The notes: generated from the sequence alone by a model not told the origin. A stretch of 64,000 nucleotides of DNA from Asticcacaulis machinosus (GCF_028550435.1 NZ_JAQQKV010000001.1:310001-374000); one strand, 5' to 3'; positions 39,987 through 49,859 are shown, counted from the first letter of the stretch. Numbers and translations are program-made.

Positions 39987-40742
39987 ATGGCATCTTACTC
40001 TTCGTCCCGAATTGAAGTTTTTGATGTCCTGCCGTCCACTCAGACGCTGGCGGTTGAACGGTTGCGATCCGGAGTGGTTGGATCGGGATGGATTCAGGCT
40101 CGGATGCAAACCGATGGTATCGGCCGCCGGGGGCGGGCGTGGCTGGGTTTTTCCGGAAATCTGATGGCGTCCTGGTACGGTTTGTTGCGTTTAGATGTTG
40201 GCTATGTGACCCAACTCTCGTTTGTAGCGGCCCTCGCCGTTACTGATCTGCTGCGGCCACTAGTGCGCGATAAGGCGGATCTGGCGATCAAATGGCCTAA
40301 CGATATTCTTTATAAGAATCAGAAGCTCTGCGGCATTCTGGTACAGAGTGAGCCCACTGAGGTTGATGGCTATTTAGGCATCGTCGTTGGTATTGGTCTT
40401 AATGTTGCGGCTGCTCCCGAACTGGAAGCCTATGCTACAGCAGCTCTAAAACATGTCGTTCTGACACCTGAAGAGTTTGATCCCCTGCGGCTACTCGAAG
40501 ATCTCAGCGTTTATTTCGACCAGCGTTTAAAGCTTTGGCAGGAAGCAGGATTTAGCCATATAGCTCAGGACTGGCTTGAACAGGCCTATGGTCGTAACCA
40601 TTTGATTGAGGTCGTGGATGCAGGTGGCCAGATCATAGGCAAACTTAAAGGTCTTGACCCTTATGGTGCTCTGAAGATCATGGATAGATCCGGCGCTGTT
40701 CATCACTTTAGCGGCGGTGAAATTGCCTACAAAGAAGTCTAA
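39987..40742 (+). CDS. birA: Biotin--[acetyl-CoA-carboxylase] ligase
   Basis: This enzyme attaches biotin to the BCCP subunit of acetyl-CoA carboxylase. The 251-residue product has the biotinyl-AMP loop QTDGIGRRGRAWLG, the IKWPNDILYKNQKLCGILVQ block and a small C-terminal SH3-like domain. It lacks the N-terminal winged helix of E. coli BirA, so it should be a monofunctional ligase without repressor activity. The open frame begins at 39945 within nuoN, but the ATG at 39987 gives the family N terminus. Confidence 0.92.
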   Translation: MASYSSSRIEVFDVLPSTQTLAVERLRSGVVGSGWIQARMQTDGIGRRGRAWLGFSGNLMASWYGLLRLDVGYVTQLSFVAALAVTDLLRPLVRDKADLAIKWPNDILYKNQKLCGILVQSEPTEVDGYLGIVVGIGLNVAAAPELEAYATAALKHVVLTPEEFDPLRLLEDLSVYFDQRLKLWQEAGFSHIAQDWLEQAYGRNHLIEVVDAGGQIIGKLKGLDPYGALKIMDRSGAVHHFSGGEIAYKEV

Positions 40743-40780
40743 CGGTCGCAACTAACGACTGATCCGGCGAAAGAAATGAT

Positions 40781-41560
40781 ATGCTGCTAGCCATTGAACA
40801 GGGCAATACCAACACGTTGTTTGCCGTCCACGACGGCGAAACCTGGGTCGCACAATGGCGTGCGTCGACCGATTCGACTAAAACGGCGGATGAGTATGCC
40901 GTCTACCTGTACCAGTTGCTGCAGATGAGCGGGCTTGATTTCAAGTCAATAACCGACTGCATAATATCCTCGGTCGTGCCTCAGTCTTTGTTTAATCTGC
41001 GTAAGTTGGCGCAGCGTTATTTCCACAAGCAACCCTATGTCGTGGGCGACAATACCGTGCTTGGCATCGAAGTACGCATCGATAAGCCAAAAGAGGCGGG
41101 GGCTGACCGGTTGGTGAACGCTATTGGGGCGCATATTGTCTATTCAGGGCCATTGATCGTCATCGATTCCGGTACGGCCACCACCTTTGATGTCGTCGCC
41201 GCCGATGGCGCGCTTGAAGGCACCGCGATTGCGCCCGGCATAAACCTCTCGGTTCAGGCCCTTCATCTGGCGGCGGCTAAATTGCCACGCATTGCGATTG
41301 AGCGGCCCGCACATAAAATCGGCAAGGATACGGTATCGGCTATGCAATCAGGGATATTCTGGGGCTATGTCGGCCTGATTGAATATCTTGTGACCTCCAT
41401 TCAGGCGGAGTATGGTCAAAAAATGACTGTAATCGCAACGGGCGGCGTTGCCTCTCTGTTTGAGGGCGCAACCGACAAAATCGACCACTTTGATCCCGAT
41501 CTGACCTTGCGTGGACTCCTTGAAATTTACCAGCGCACAGTAAGCGCTTCAAAAGTATAA
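40781..41560 (+). CDS. coaX: Type III pantothenate kinase
   Basis: CoaX phosphorylates pantothenate in the first step of CoA synthesis. The 259-residue product belongs to the ASKHA fold: [14 protein letters not shown] (phosphate loop) at the N terminus, [12 protein letters not shown] and [13 protein letters not shown] in the middle, and [20 protein letters not shown] near the end. The first motif reads EQGNTNT where many homologues have DxGNTxT, with Glu in place of Asp at residue 5. The arrangement nuo-birA-coaX-rnj is common in alphaproteobacteria. Confidence 0.94.
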   Translation: MLLAIEQGNTNTLFAVHDGETWVAQWRASTDSTKTADEYAVYLYQLLQMSGLDFKSITDCIISSVVPQSLFNLRKLAQRYFHKQPYVVGDNTVLGIEVRIDKPKEAGADRLVNAIGAHIVYSGPLIVIDSGTATTFDVVAADGALEGTAIAPGINLSVQALHLAAAKLPRIAIERPAHKIGKDTVSAMQSGIFWGYVGLIEYLVTSIQAEYGQKMTVIATGGVASLFEGATDKIDHFDPDLTLRGLLEIYQRTVSASKV

Positions 41561-41568
41561 AAGAAAAT

Positions 41569-43236
41569 ATGAAAAAACATAAAGACGAACTTGTGTTCCT
41601 GCCGCTTGGTGGCTCGAACGAAATTGGCATGAATCTGAATCTCTATGGATTCGGGCCGGAAGATAACCGGCAATGGATTCTGGTTGATGTCGGTGTAACC
41701 TTTGGCGATCTGACCACACCAGGAATTGAGGTCATTGTACCCGATCCCAAATTTCTGGAAGGCGAAACCATTCTGGGTGTCGTCCTGACCCATGCCCACG
41801 AAGACCATATCGGCGCCTTGGGCTGGCTGTGGGATAAGATTAAAGCGCCGCTTTATGCCACACCTTTTACGGCATTTCTGATTCGTGAAAAGCTTCGTGA
41901 AGCGGGAGTTGATGACTTCGATCTTACCGAAGTCCCTTTAGGGGGCAGCATTAAAATTGGGCCGTTTGAGATTGATTATATTACGATAACCCATTCTATC
42001 CCAGAACCAAATGGCCTTGCCATTCGCACTCCGCTCGGCACAGTTTTACACACAGGTGACTGGAAGATAGATCCCGATCCGATCACCGGTAAAGCCACTG
42101 ACATCAGCGCCATCACAAAACTGGGTGATGACGGCGTGCTGGCCATGATCTGTGATTCCACCAATGTATTTGTCGAAGGCGCGTCTGGTTCCGAAGCCGG
42201 AGTCCGCGACGCTCTTGCTGCCCTGATCCGCACATTGAAAGGCAAGGTGGCCGTGGCGTGCTTTGCATCGAACGTCGCGCGGATGGACAGCGTCATCCGT
42301 GCCGCCGAAGCGTGTGGGCGCAGAGTATGTCTGGTCGGGCGTTCCATGCACCGCATGACGGCAGCAGCCAAGCATGTGGGGCTGTTGGGCGGTATCAGTG
42401 AATTTGTCACCGAAGGCGAAGCGTCCAAGATGAAGCCCACAGAGGTGCTTTATCTGTGTACGGGTTCCCAAGGGGAGCCACGGGCGGCACTGTCACGGAT
42501 AGCGGACGGAAACCACCCACTGGTCAAACTTAAATCCGGTGATGCCTGCGTTTTTTCATCGCGGGTTATTCCTGGTAATGAAATTTCCATCCGCTCCCTG
42601 CAAAATCGCCTGTCGGATTTAGGCGTTGAAATCCATACAGAAAAAGATCATCCAGGCATTCACGTCTCCGGGCATCCGGCGCGCGATGAATTGCGCCAGA
42701 TGTATGAGTGGGCGCGTCCTAGGATTGCCGTGCCGACCCACGGTGAACGCCGGCACCTTCAAAAACATGCGGCCTTGGCGGCTGAAATCGGTGTACCTGA
42801 ACAGATTACCCCAAGAAATGGCGATATGGTGCGTCTGGCCCCCGGCCTTGCCGAAATTATCGATGAGGTGCCGGCAGGTCGTTTGTTTGTAGATGGCGGC
42901 ATGCTGGTTCCGGAAGGTGCCGATGCTCTGCGAGAGCGCCGTCACGCCGCCCATAATGGTATGCTGTTTTGCTCTTTTGCGCTGGACCGCAAAAACAAGC
43001 TGGCCTCGATTGTCGAAGTCCGCGGTTTGGGGCTGGCCTTCGAAGACGACGACACCATCTCTGATCAACTGGAAAATATGTGCGATCTGGTTGAAAAGGC
43101 ACTGCAAAAACTGTCGCCCGAAGAACGGGATGATGATGTCACCGTTGAGACAACCGTGGCCCGTGTACTGAAAAAAGCGGCCCAGAACATCTGGGATCGC
43201 CGCCCGATCGTAGAGACGATTATATTACGGCTTTAG
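41569..43236 (+). CDS. rnj: Ribonuclease J
   Basis: RNase J is a metallo-beta-lactamase-fold 5'-3' exonuclease and endonuclease in RNA decay. The 555-residue product has the metal site THAHEDHIGAL (His75, His77, Asp79, His80), LHTGDWKIDPDP, the beta-CASP motifs VACFASNVARM and VFSSRVIPGNE, and HVSGHPARDELRQM, followed by PTHGERRHL. The start lies nine bases after coaX. The stop overlaps the convergent oxidoreductase gene by 12 bases. Confidence 0.95.
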   Translation: MKKHKDELVFLPLGGSNEIGMNLNLYGFGPEDNRQWILVDVGVTFGDLTTPGIEVIVPDPKFLEGETILGVVLTHAHEDHIGALGWLWDKIKAPLYATPFTAFLIREKLREAGVDDFDLTEVPLGGSIKIGPFEIDYITITHSIPEPNGLAIRTPLGTVLHTGDWKIDPDPITGKATDISAITKLGDDGVLAMICDSTNVFVEGASGSEAGVRDALAALIRTLKGKVAVACFASNVARMDSVIRAAEACGRRVCLVGRSMHRMTAAAKHVGLLGGISEFVTEGEASKMKPTEVLYLCTGSQGEPRAALSRIADGNHPLVKLKSGDACVFSSRVIPGNEISIRSLQNRLSDLGVEIHTEKDHPGIHVSGHPARDELRQMYEWARPRIAVPTHGERRHLQKHAALAAEIGVPEQITPRNGDMVRLAPGLAEIIDEVPAGRLFVDGGMLVPEGADALRERRHAAHNGMLFCSFALDRKNKLASIVEVRGLGLAFEDDDTISDQLENMCDLVEKALQKLSPEERDDDVTVETTVARVLKKAAQNIWDRRPIVETIILRL

Positions 43237-44238
43237 CAGAGCCAAAATGTCTTCATAAAGCTTGGCCGGGATCGTTACGGTTCCGGTCTCAAGACTGCGG
43301 GCGCGAGCTTCATAACGACGCTGTGAAGGTAGGCGGGCGCCCTGATCAACAATGGCGTTAAAAAGCGCTTCAGCGCGGTCCGTATGCAGCGCCCAGTCAG
43401 GCCCCATAAAAGTCTTAGGGTCGATCGCGATAATCAATTCGCCATGATAAGGTGTAGCACCGGCTCCGGCATCGTAAGCCCGCGACTCCAAGCTCAGAAA
43501 ATCTCCGATCAACGGGCCGGCCATAAGCTCTATCATGGCCGACAGGGCAGACCCCTTATAGCCTCCAAAGGTGAGCATGGCACCCGCCATAGCGGCTTCG
43601 GCATCAGTGGTGGCGTTTCCGTCCTTATCGACCGCCCAACCTTCAGGAATCGCTTTTCCCGCCCGGCGATGGAGTTCGATTTCTCCACGCGCCGCAGAAC
43701 TGGTGGCAAAATCAAAAACGAATGGATTGCTACCGGGCCTTGGCCAGGCAAACGCAATGGGATTAGTGCCGAAAACGCCTTTAGTGCCACCGTAAGGTGC
43801 GACCCAGCTATGACTTGGTGTCATGGCGATAGCCACTAATCCTTCGGCGGCAATGGCCTCAATTTCAGGCCATAGCGCCGAGAAATGATAGCAGTGGTTG
43901 ATTGCCAAGGCGGCCATACCGTGCCGTCGAGCCTTTTCAGCCAGTATCGGCCGCCCTTTATCAAAGGCCAGCAAGGAGTAAGCGCCCTTGGCGTCTACGC
44001 GGACCAGCGTGTCTGCGGCTTCGCTGACTTCTGGAACCGCATCTGGTGATACTTTGCCAGAGCGGAGCGTATGAACACATACGAGCAGCCGGTAAAGACC
44101 ATGAGATTGACATTCATCTCTCTGGCAGGCCCATATAACCCTGGCTATAGATTGCGCATGATCCTTTGAAAAACCATTATGAATTAATACATTAATGGAA
44201 AGATTTAAGGCCTCATCCAGGGAAATGGTCGTGGTCAT
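43225..44238 (-). CDS. Malate/L-lactate dehydrogenase (Ldh2)-family NAD(P)H oxidoreductase
   Basis: This belongs to the Ldh2/DpkA family, NAD(P)H-dependent enzymes acting on 2-keto acids or cyclic imines such as delta1-piperideine-2-carboxylate. The 337-residue product has the family N-terminal block CQRDECQSHGLYRLLVCVHT, the mid-protein GGTKGVFGTNPIAFAWPR and FGGYKGSALSAMIELMAGPL. The substrate cannot be fixed from sequence; DpkA-type activity is a guess. GGAGC lies seven bases before the ATG, and a 15-bp dyad operator candidate lies 40 bases upstream. It follows phaC on the same strand with a 62-base gap. Confidence 0.85.
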   Translation of the reverse strand: MTTTISLDEALNLSINVLIHNGFSKDHAQSIARVIWACQRDECQSHGLYRLLVCVHTLRSGKVSPDAVPEVSEAADTLVRVDAKGAYSLLAFDKGRPILAEKARRHGMAALAINHCYHFSALWPEIEAIAAEGLVAIAMTPSHSWVAPYGGTKGVFGTNPIAFAWPRPGSNPFVFDFATSSAARGEIELHRRAGKAIPEGWAVDKDGNATTDAEAAMAGAMLTFGGYKGSALSAMIELMAGPLIGDFLSLESRAYDAGAGATPYHGELIIAIDPKTFMGPDWALHTDRAEALFNAIVDQGARLPSQRRYEARARSLETGTVTIPAKLYEDILALLKP

Positions 44239-44277
44239 ATCTTAGCTCCGGTAACACGACCTTACCCTTACTTTGGG

Positions 44278-44292
44278 TGTATACAATATACA
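44278..44292 (-). promoter_or_regulatory. Dyad TGTATA-N3-TATACA upstream of the Ldh2-family gene
   Basis: TGTATA (44278-44283) and TATACA (44287-44292) make a perfect 15-bp dyad between phaC and the oxidoreductase start. The shape resembles operators of GntR-family regulators, which often read TTGTATACAA. No regulator gene is adjacent. Confidence 0.45.
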
Positions 44293-44300
44293 AGTCCAGC

Positions 44301-46292
44301 TTAGGATTTGACCATCACATAACTGCCCGGTGCGTCTAAAATAGGCTTTAGCGGGCCTTTTGAGGGATCACGTGCCTCAACCCAATCACCGGATTTGTCA
44401 TGCAACCATTCCGCCCAATAGAGCCACCATGATCCGGGATGCTCAGATGCTTTTGAGAGCCAGTCATCATAGTTTGTTGCCGCAGACAGATTTTTGTTGA
44501 TCCAGTGCATATACTTTTGAGCGGCTGGCGGATTGACGACACCGGCTATATGCCCTGACCCGGCCAGAACATAGGTCACGTCTCCACCAAACATTTTAGC
44601 ACCTTTAAACACGGATACCGGAGGCGCAATGTGGTCTTCGCGACCGGCCTGAGTGAAAATGGGTATTTTTACGTTTTTAAGATCAATCTTAATCCCACCT
44701 AATTCCAGTTCCCCTTTGGACAAGGCATTTTCGTTATAGAATTTGCGTAGATAAAACATATGCAAGGCCTTGGGCATACGCGTTTGATCGGCATTCCAGC
44801 ATAGCAGGTCAAATGCCGTAAGATCCTTACCCATCAGGTAGTTATTCACAAAGAATGACCAGACCAGATCATTGGCGCGCAGGGCGTTGAAAGTATCAGC
44901 CATAGCCGCGCCGGGCAAAACCCCGCCCGCCGCATCCATCTGACGCTCCAACTCGTCAATCCAGGCGTCGTTGGTAAAGAGCAGCAAATCACCAGCTTCG
45001 GAGAAATCATGCTGAGCCGTAAAGAAAGTGGCTGAGCCTATGCTTTTGTCACCCTTGGAAGCCATATGTGCCAAAGCCGTGCCGAGCAATGTCCCGCCTA
45101 TGCAGTAACCGACAGCATTAACGGTTTTAGTACCACACTGCGCCATGACTTGTTTTGTGGCTTCGTAAATGCCTTGGGTAAGGTAATCCTCAAAGGTGAC
45201 ATCCTTCATGGAGATATCGGGGTTGACCCAGGAAGTTACGAAAACAGAAAATCCCTGATCCGTCAGCCACTTGATAAGGGAATTCTTAGGTTGCAGGTCA
45301 AGTATGTAGAACTTGTTGATCCACGGCGGGAAAATGAGCAGGGGTATATCACGCACTTTGTCTGTGGTTGGCGCATACTGGAGCAGTTCAAAAAATGCGT
45401 TTCGATAAACCACCTTGCCTGGCGTCGTGGCGACATTTTTGCCGACTTCAAAATGGGCGTAATCGGCTTGTGAAATCTTGAGCTTACCGTCACCGCGCGC
45501 GAGGTCCTCAGCAAACTTCTGCATGCCCTTGACTAAACTTTCGCCATTCGTGTTCATCAGTGTGTCAAGGGCAGCCGGATTGGACATCAGGAAATTTGAT
45601 GGTGAAAAGGCGTCAGTCACCAGCTTGGTAAAAAATTCAGCACGTCTTTTGGCAATAGGATCAATGCCTTCTACGGATGAAATAAGGTTATTTAGCCAGT
45701 TGGACGACAACAAATAGGACTGCCGCATCATATCAAAAATGACATTTTGCTCCCAACGGGGATCGGAAAACCGTTTGTCCTTGATTTTGGCTGAGGGCAT
45801 TTCGGCATTATCATCGGCACCGAGACTGCGCCGGGTCATGGCGGCCCATAATTGCAAATACCCCGTCATGAGTTCGGTTTGCGCATTAACAAGCTTATCG
45901 GGATCAGACGCCAGTGCTTTAGCCACTGTCGTCATAGCAGGGCCAACCTGAAACGGATCGGACGGCACATTATCCGTAACATCCTGAGGCCGGAACAGTG
46001 TTTGCGCCAATGCGCTTTGGGCCGTCATGGCTGCCTTGGCAAGATTCAAGGATAAATCTTCGAGATTTTTAAGCGCGTCTACCTTCGCTCCAAAATGATC
46101 CGAAGCTTTTTCGTGCGAGGCTGAAGCCGTTTGTGTTTCATAGGCCGATGATATTGCCTCGGGCTTCGTTTTCGTCTTGCGGGGCGCTGATTTTAAAGGT
46201 GCTTTAACCTCTGGCGCGGTTGCTTTTGACGTAACCTTAGGTTTGGCGGGACTTGAGCCGGATTTAGTTTTCGGGGGGCGGGCGGACGGCAT
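44301..46292 (-). CDS. phaC: Class I poly(3-hydroxyalkanoate) synthase
   Basis: PhaC polymerises 3-hydroxyacyl-CoA into PHA storage granules. The 663-residue product has the lipase-like box GYCIGGTLLG with nucleophile Cys397, the catalytic Asp in AGREDHIAPP and His in GSGHIAGVVNPP. FPPWINKFYILDL and the YWAEWLHDKSGDW tail are class I features. It is longer than the usual 570-600 residues because of an N-terminal stretch of about 65 residues rich in Lys, Pro, Ala, Ser and Thr with no acidic cluster until Glu45. AAGGGA precedes the ATG. No phaA/phaB or phasin gene lies next to it. Confidence 0.94.
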   Translation of the reverse strand: MPSARPPKTKSGSSPAKPKVTSKATAPEVKAPLKSAPRKTKTKPEAISSAYETQTASASHEKASDHFGAKVDALKNLEDLSLNLAKAAMTAQSALAQTLFRPQDVTDNVPSDPFQVGPAMTTVAKALASDPDKLVNAQTELMTGYLQLWAAMTRRSLGADDNAEMPSAKIKDKRFSDPRWEQNVIFDMMRQSYLLSSNWLNNLISSVEGIDPIAKRRAEFFTKLVTDAFSPSNFLMSNPAALDTLMNTNGESLVKGMQKFAEDLARGDGKLKISQADYAHFEVGKNVATTPGKVVYRNAFFELLQYAPTTDKVRDIPLLIFPPWINKFYILDLQPKNSLIKWLTDQGFSVFVTSWVNPDISMKDVTFEDYLTQGIYEATKQVMAQCGTKTVNAVGYCIGGTLLGTALAHMASKGDKSIGSATFFTAQHDFSEAGDLLLFTNDAWIDELERQMDAAGGVLPGAAMADTFNALRANDLVWSFFVNNYLMGKDLTAFDLLCWNADQTRMPKALHMFYLRKFYNENALSKGELELGGIKIDLKNVKIPIFTQAGREDHIAPPVSVFKGAKMFGGDVTYVLAGSGHIAGVVNPPAAQKYMHWINKNLSAATNYDDWLSKASEHPGSWWLYWAEWLHDKSGDWVEARDPSKGPLKPILDAPGSYVMVKS

Positions 46293-46469
46293 CTAAATCC
46301 CTTCATTATGAATCACAGCATCAGATTATATACCAACATAATTTGGCCTTGGCAGAACATAAGACTAAAGGCGTACAAATTTTTGCTTTCCGATTAGCTG
46401 ATTGCGGACTATGACATGACTGGTTTGAAGACACCCGCATATGCGGTTACCTGCACTAAGGAGTCTGAA

Positions 46470-46958
46470 ATGCGTATCCGGTTCCTTTGCCTGTCTTTCA
46501 CAGCGTCTGCCGTTATAATGGCAACAAACCCCGCCATGTCGCAAACTCAGCCTGTCTGTGCGCCTGACAAACGGGTTGCGTCCGTAGTGCCTGTGGTGGC
46601 ACCAATCATCGCCCCTGTCGACGCGCCTTCAACTCAGGTTGTGGTGCGAGACCTTGAGCGCGATGAGAAGGGCTTTCCGAAATGGTCGAATTTTCCATCC
46701 GCGCCCCAGAATGTGCCGACCGCTTCAGACATCAAGCAGCGCGTATCCAGCATTAACGGGCGTGAAGACGCTCTTGAGACGGCGGTTGCGCGCTTAAGTT
46801 GGGATATGACGGATCCGGTGGCCTACAGTGCGTCTACGCGCAATCGGCTAAATAGTGATCTTAGCCGGCCAGTTACGAAAAACAGTTGCAATGAAATTCA
46901 TCAGTTCGCGCTGACCCAACGCGCTAAAGCGGTGCCGCCGCCATCAGCTGACCGATAA
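46470..46958 (+). CDS. Small exported protein of unknown function
   Basis: This 162-residue product is not one I recognise. A signal peptide is clear (MRIRFLCLSFTASAVIMA..., probable cleavage after AMSQ or nearby, residues 24-25). A Pro/Val-rich linker follows, then a mostly helical C-terminal part that includes two Cys in total after the signal. AAGGAG lies six bases before the ATG at 46470; the longer frame from 46416 would bury the signal peptide. It is divergent from phaC and points towards glpX, 44 bases away. A periplasmic location is likely. Confidence 0.7.
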   Translation: MRIRFLCLSFTASAVIMATNPAMSQTQPVCAPDKRVASVVPVVAPIIAPVDAPSTQVVVRDLERDEKGFPKWSNFPSAPQNVPTASDIKQRVSSINGREDALETAVARLSWDMTDPVAYSASTRNRLNSDLSRPVTKNSCNEIHQFALTQRAKAVPPPSADR

Positions 46959-47002
46959 AACCGAATCAATAAAAAAGTATAAGGTTAGGAAACCGCCACA
47001 CC

Positions 47003-47965
47003 ATGCCAGCATTAGATTTCAGCCTCAGCCTCGATGTTGTTCGTGTAGCTGAAGAAGCCGCTATATCTGCCTTTGAACAGGTGGGCGGAGGTGATGAGAA
47101 AGCCGCCGATAAAGCCGCCGTTGACGCCATGCGCAATGCGCTCAATGCCATTGATATGGATGGGCGTATCGTAATCGGGGAGGGTGAGCGTGACGAAGCG
47201 CCTATGCTTTATATAGGTGAAAATGTAGGTACCGGCAAAGGCCCTCAGATCGATATCGCCCTTGATCCATTGGAGGGCACAACGCTCGCGGCCAAGGCCA
47301 TGGCTAATGCGCTGGCGGTTATTGCGTTCGCGCCACGCGGCGGCCTATTGCATGCCCCCGATACCTACATGGACAAGATTGCCATCGGCCCCGGTTATCC
47401 CGAAGGAACCATTGATCTGGACGGCACACCTGAAGATAACGTCCATAATTTGGCAAAGGCTAAGGGGGTAAGGGTCAATGAAATCGTCGCCTGTGTGCTT
47501 GATCGGCCCCGTCATGAGCAGATCATTTCGTCGCTTCGTAAATCAGGCGCGCGGGTTCACCTTATAACCGATGGCGATGTAGCAGGGGTTATTCATACGG
47601 CTCAAGCCGAGACGGCGATCGACATCTATCTGGGACAGGGGGGAGCCCCTGAAGGCGTGTTGGCCTGCGCCGCTCTTAAATGCGTAGGTGGCCAGTTTCA
47701 GGGCCGCCTTGTGTTTCGTAATGATGATGAGCGCGCCCGCGCCGCTAAACTTGGGGTTACCAACTTTGACCGCAAATATATGCTGAATGATCTGGTGAGT
47801 TCAGACGCAGTCTTTATAGCGACCGGTGTTACTCATGGCGCACTGCTTCGCGGTGTCCAAAAAGAAGTATCGCCACGCGGTGAGGTCTTTGTGACCACAG
47901 AAAGTCTCGTTATGATGTCTGAGACGAAAACTATTCGCAAACTGTATATGCGCCGGCCTTTGTGA
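47003..47965 (+). CDS. glpX: Class II fructose-1,6-bisphosphatase
   Basis: GlpX hydrolyses fructose-1,6-bisphosphate in gluconeogenesis. The 320-residue product has the metal-binding sequences IVIGEGERDEAPMLY and IDIALDPLEGTT, and GQGGAPEGVLACAALKCVGG in the C-terminal half. The stop overlaps the GTG start of recJ (GTGA at 47962-47965), so the two are translationally coupled. Confidence 0.95.
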   Translation: MPALDFSLSLDVVRVAEEAAISAFEQVGGGDEKAADKAAVDAMRNALNAIDMDGRIVIGEGERDEAPMLYIGENVGTGKGPQIDIALDPLEGTTLAAKAMANALAVIAFAPRGGLLHAPDTYMDKIAIGPGYPEGTIDLDGTPEDNVHNLAKAKGVRVNEIVACVLDRPRHEQIISSLRKSGARVHLITDGDVAGVIHTAQAETAIDIYLGQGGAPEGVLACAALKCVGGQFQGRLVFRNDDERARAAKLGVTNFDRKYMLNDLVSSDAVFIATGVTHGALLRGVQKEVSPRGEVFVTTESLVMMSETKTIRKLYMRRPL

Positions 47966-49842
47966 CAACAGATAGACAGTCAATCCCCGCCTACCTTGAT
48001 GTTACAACCTCGGCTACGGGCCGGGTTTGGCAGGATCGTCAGGCCGCCCGGTCTCTCGATCCGGACAATTTGCGTAAAATCAGCCACCAGTTAGGCCTCA
48101 AAGCTATTGTGCCTGATACTTACGTGGAGCCCATCGCCCAGTCGATTGCGGGGCGAGGCATAAGCGCCGAAGCCTTGGATGACTATCTTTACCCAACGCT
48201 GAAGGCCCTTTTTCCCGAACCTGATGGTTTTATGGACATGCCTGTTCTGGTCACAGCGATACTTGACGCGCTGGAAGCCCGGAAAAGCATTTATGTCTTT
48301 GCGGATTATGATGTCGATGGCGCCACCAGCGCCGCGCAACTCGTGCGCTGGTTCCGTCACATGGGCCAGGAGTTGAAGGTTTATGTTCCCGACAGGCTCA
48401 CCGAAGGCTATGGTCCGTCGCCGGCAGCCTTTGACCGCTTAAAAGCTGAAGGCGCTGATCTAATTATCACCGTCGATTGCGGGGCCTCTGCCCACCACGC
48501 GCTGGAATATGCAGCCGGGATAGGGTTGGACGTAGTCGTTATAGACCACCATCTGATGCGTGAAGACCCGCCTAAATGTCTGGCGGTTGTCAATCCAAAC
48601 CGGCCGGGTTGCCAGTCCGGTCAGGGCAACCTTGCGGCGGCCGGGGTCGTGTTCGTGGTGCTGGCCGCACTTAATCGTGAAGCTGAAAAACGCGGACTGT
48701 TTTCTGAGGTGCCCAAGCCCGACCTGCGGCAATGGCTTGATCTGGCGGCACTTGGAGCGATTTGTGATGTGACGGCTTTAACGGGCTTTAACCGGGCATT
48801 GGCGTCTCAAGGCCTTAAAGTTATGGGGCGGCTTGAGAATACAGGGATTAAAGCCCTGATAGATGTGGCGGGGATCGACCTTAATAAACCGGATAACCGT
48901 CAGAATCTGATGAGCGTGTTCCATTCGGGTTTTGTTATCGGCCCTCGTATCAATGCTGGCGGCCGCGTAGGCCGTGCCGATCTGGGGGTAAGGCTATTAT
49001 CCACCGATGATCCTGAAGACGCCAAAGCTCTGGCTAATGAATTGGACACGCTCAATCAAACTCGCCGGGATGTGGAAGCCGAAGTTTTGGAGCAGGCGGT
49101 CGCTATTGCTGAGCGCGAAAAGCTGATCGTAAGCGACGACAACGTCATCATTATTGCGCACGAGGAGTGGCACCCGGGCGTCATCGGTATTGTGGCCGGC
49201 AGGTTACGCGAACGCTGGCGCAAGCCGGTTATTGTTATCGGTATTGATCCGATATCGGGTACCGGCAAAGGATCCGGCCGCTCTCAACCCGGCATTAATC
49301 TGGGGCAAGCGGTAGGGGCTGCGTATGAGGCCGGCATAGTCATGTCAGGGGGAGGTCATGCTATGGCGGCAGGCCTTAGCGTCATGCGCGACCGGATTGA
49401 TGACTTGCGTCAGTTTTTGAATGACCACATCCGGCACCAGACCGGCGGAGCCCCGGTTCAGGAAACACTTGAAATTGACGCGACCTTAAGCTGCGGTAGC
49501 GCCACCCGTGATCTGCTCACACAATTTGATATTATGGCACCTTTCGGGCAGGGAAATCCTGAGCCCATATTTGCCTTGTCTCATATGACGGTCAGCTATG
49601 CGTCCGTGATGAAGGGCGGTCATGTCAGGGCTCAACTCAATGACGACCGCGGCCACCGCATCAAAGCCATTGCCTGGCGCGCGGAAAATACCGCGTTAGG
49701 AGACATGTTGCTGCATCCTCCAGGCCGAATTCACGTGGCTGGAAGGCTGAAGGCTGATGATTATATGGGCCGCAATGGCGTTCAGCTGGAGATCGAAGAT
49801 GTGGCCCATGCTCAGGCCACAGATATTCACAAGACGATGTAA
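47962..49842 (+). CDS. recJ: Single-stranded-DNA-specific exonuclease RecJ
   Basis: RecJ is the 5'-3' single-strand exonuclease of the RecF pathway and mismatch repair. The 626-residue product has the DHH-superfamily motifs FADYDVDGATSAAQL, TVDCGASAHHAL and VVIDHHL, then the DHHA1 motif SGGGHAMAAGLSV and a C-terminal OB domain. The start is GTG at 47962, overlapping the glpX stop. The first ATG would be far inside the conserved region, so GTG is needed. Confidence 0.95.
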   Translation: MTTDRQSIPAYLDVTTSATGRVWQDRQAARSLDPDNLRKISHQLGLKAIVPDTYVEPIAQSIAGRGISAEALDDYLYPTLKALFPEPDGFMDMPVLVTAILDALEARKSIYVFADYDVDGATSAAQLVRWFRHMGQELKVYVPDRLTEGYGPSPAAFDRLKAEGADLIITVDCGASAHHALEYAAGIGLDVVVIDHHLMREDPPKCLAVVNPNRPGCQSGQGNLAAAGVVFVVLAALNREAEKRGLFSEVPKPDLRQWLDLAALGAICDVTALTGFNRALASQGLKVMGRLENTGIKALIDVAGIDLNKPDNRQNLMSVFHSGFVIGPRINAGGRVGRADLGVRLLSTDDPEDAKALANELDTLNQTRRDVEAEVLEQAVAIAEREKLIVSDDNVIIIAHEEWHPGVIGIVAGRLRERWRKPVIVIGIDPISGTGKGSGRSQPGINLGQAVGAAYEAGIVMSGGGHAMAAGLSVMRDRIDDLRQFLNDHIRHQTGGAPVQETLEIDATLSCGSATRDLLTQFDIMAPFGQGNPEPIFALSHMTVSYASVMKGGHVRAQLNDDRGHRIKAIAWRAENTALGDMLLHPPGRIHVAGRLKADDYMGRNGVQLEIEDVAHAQATDIHKTM

Positions 49843-49859
49843 AAACGCAAAAATAAGGC

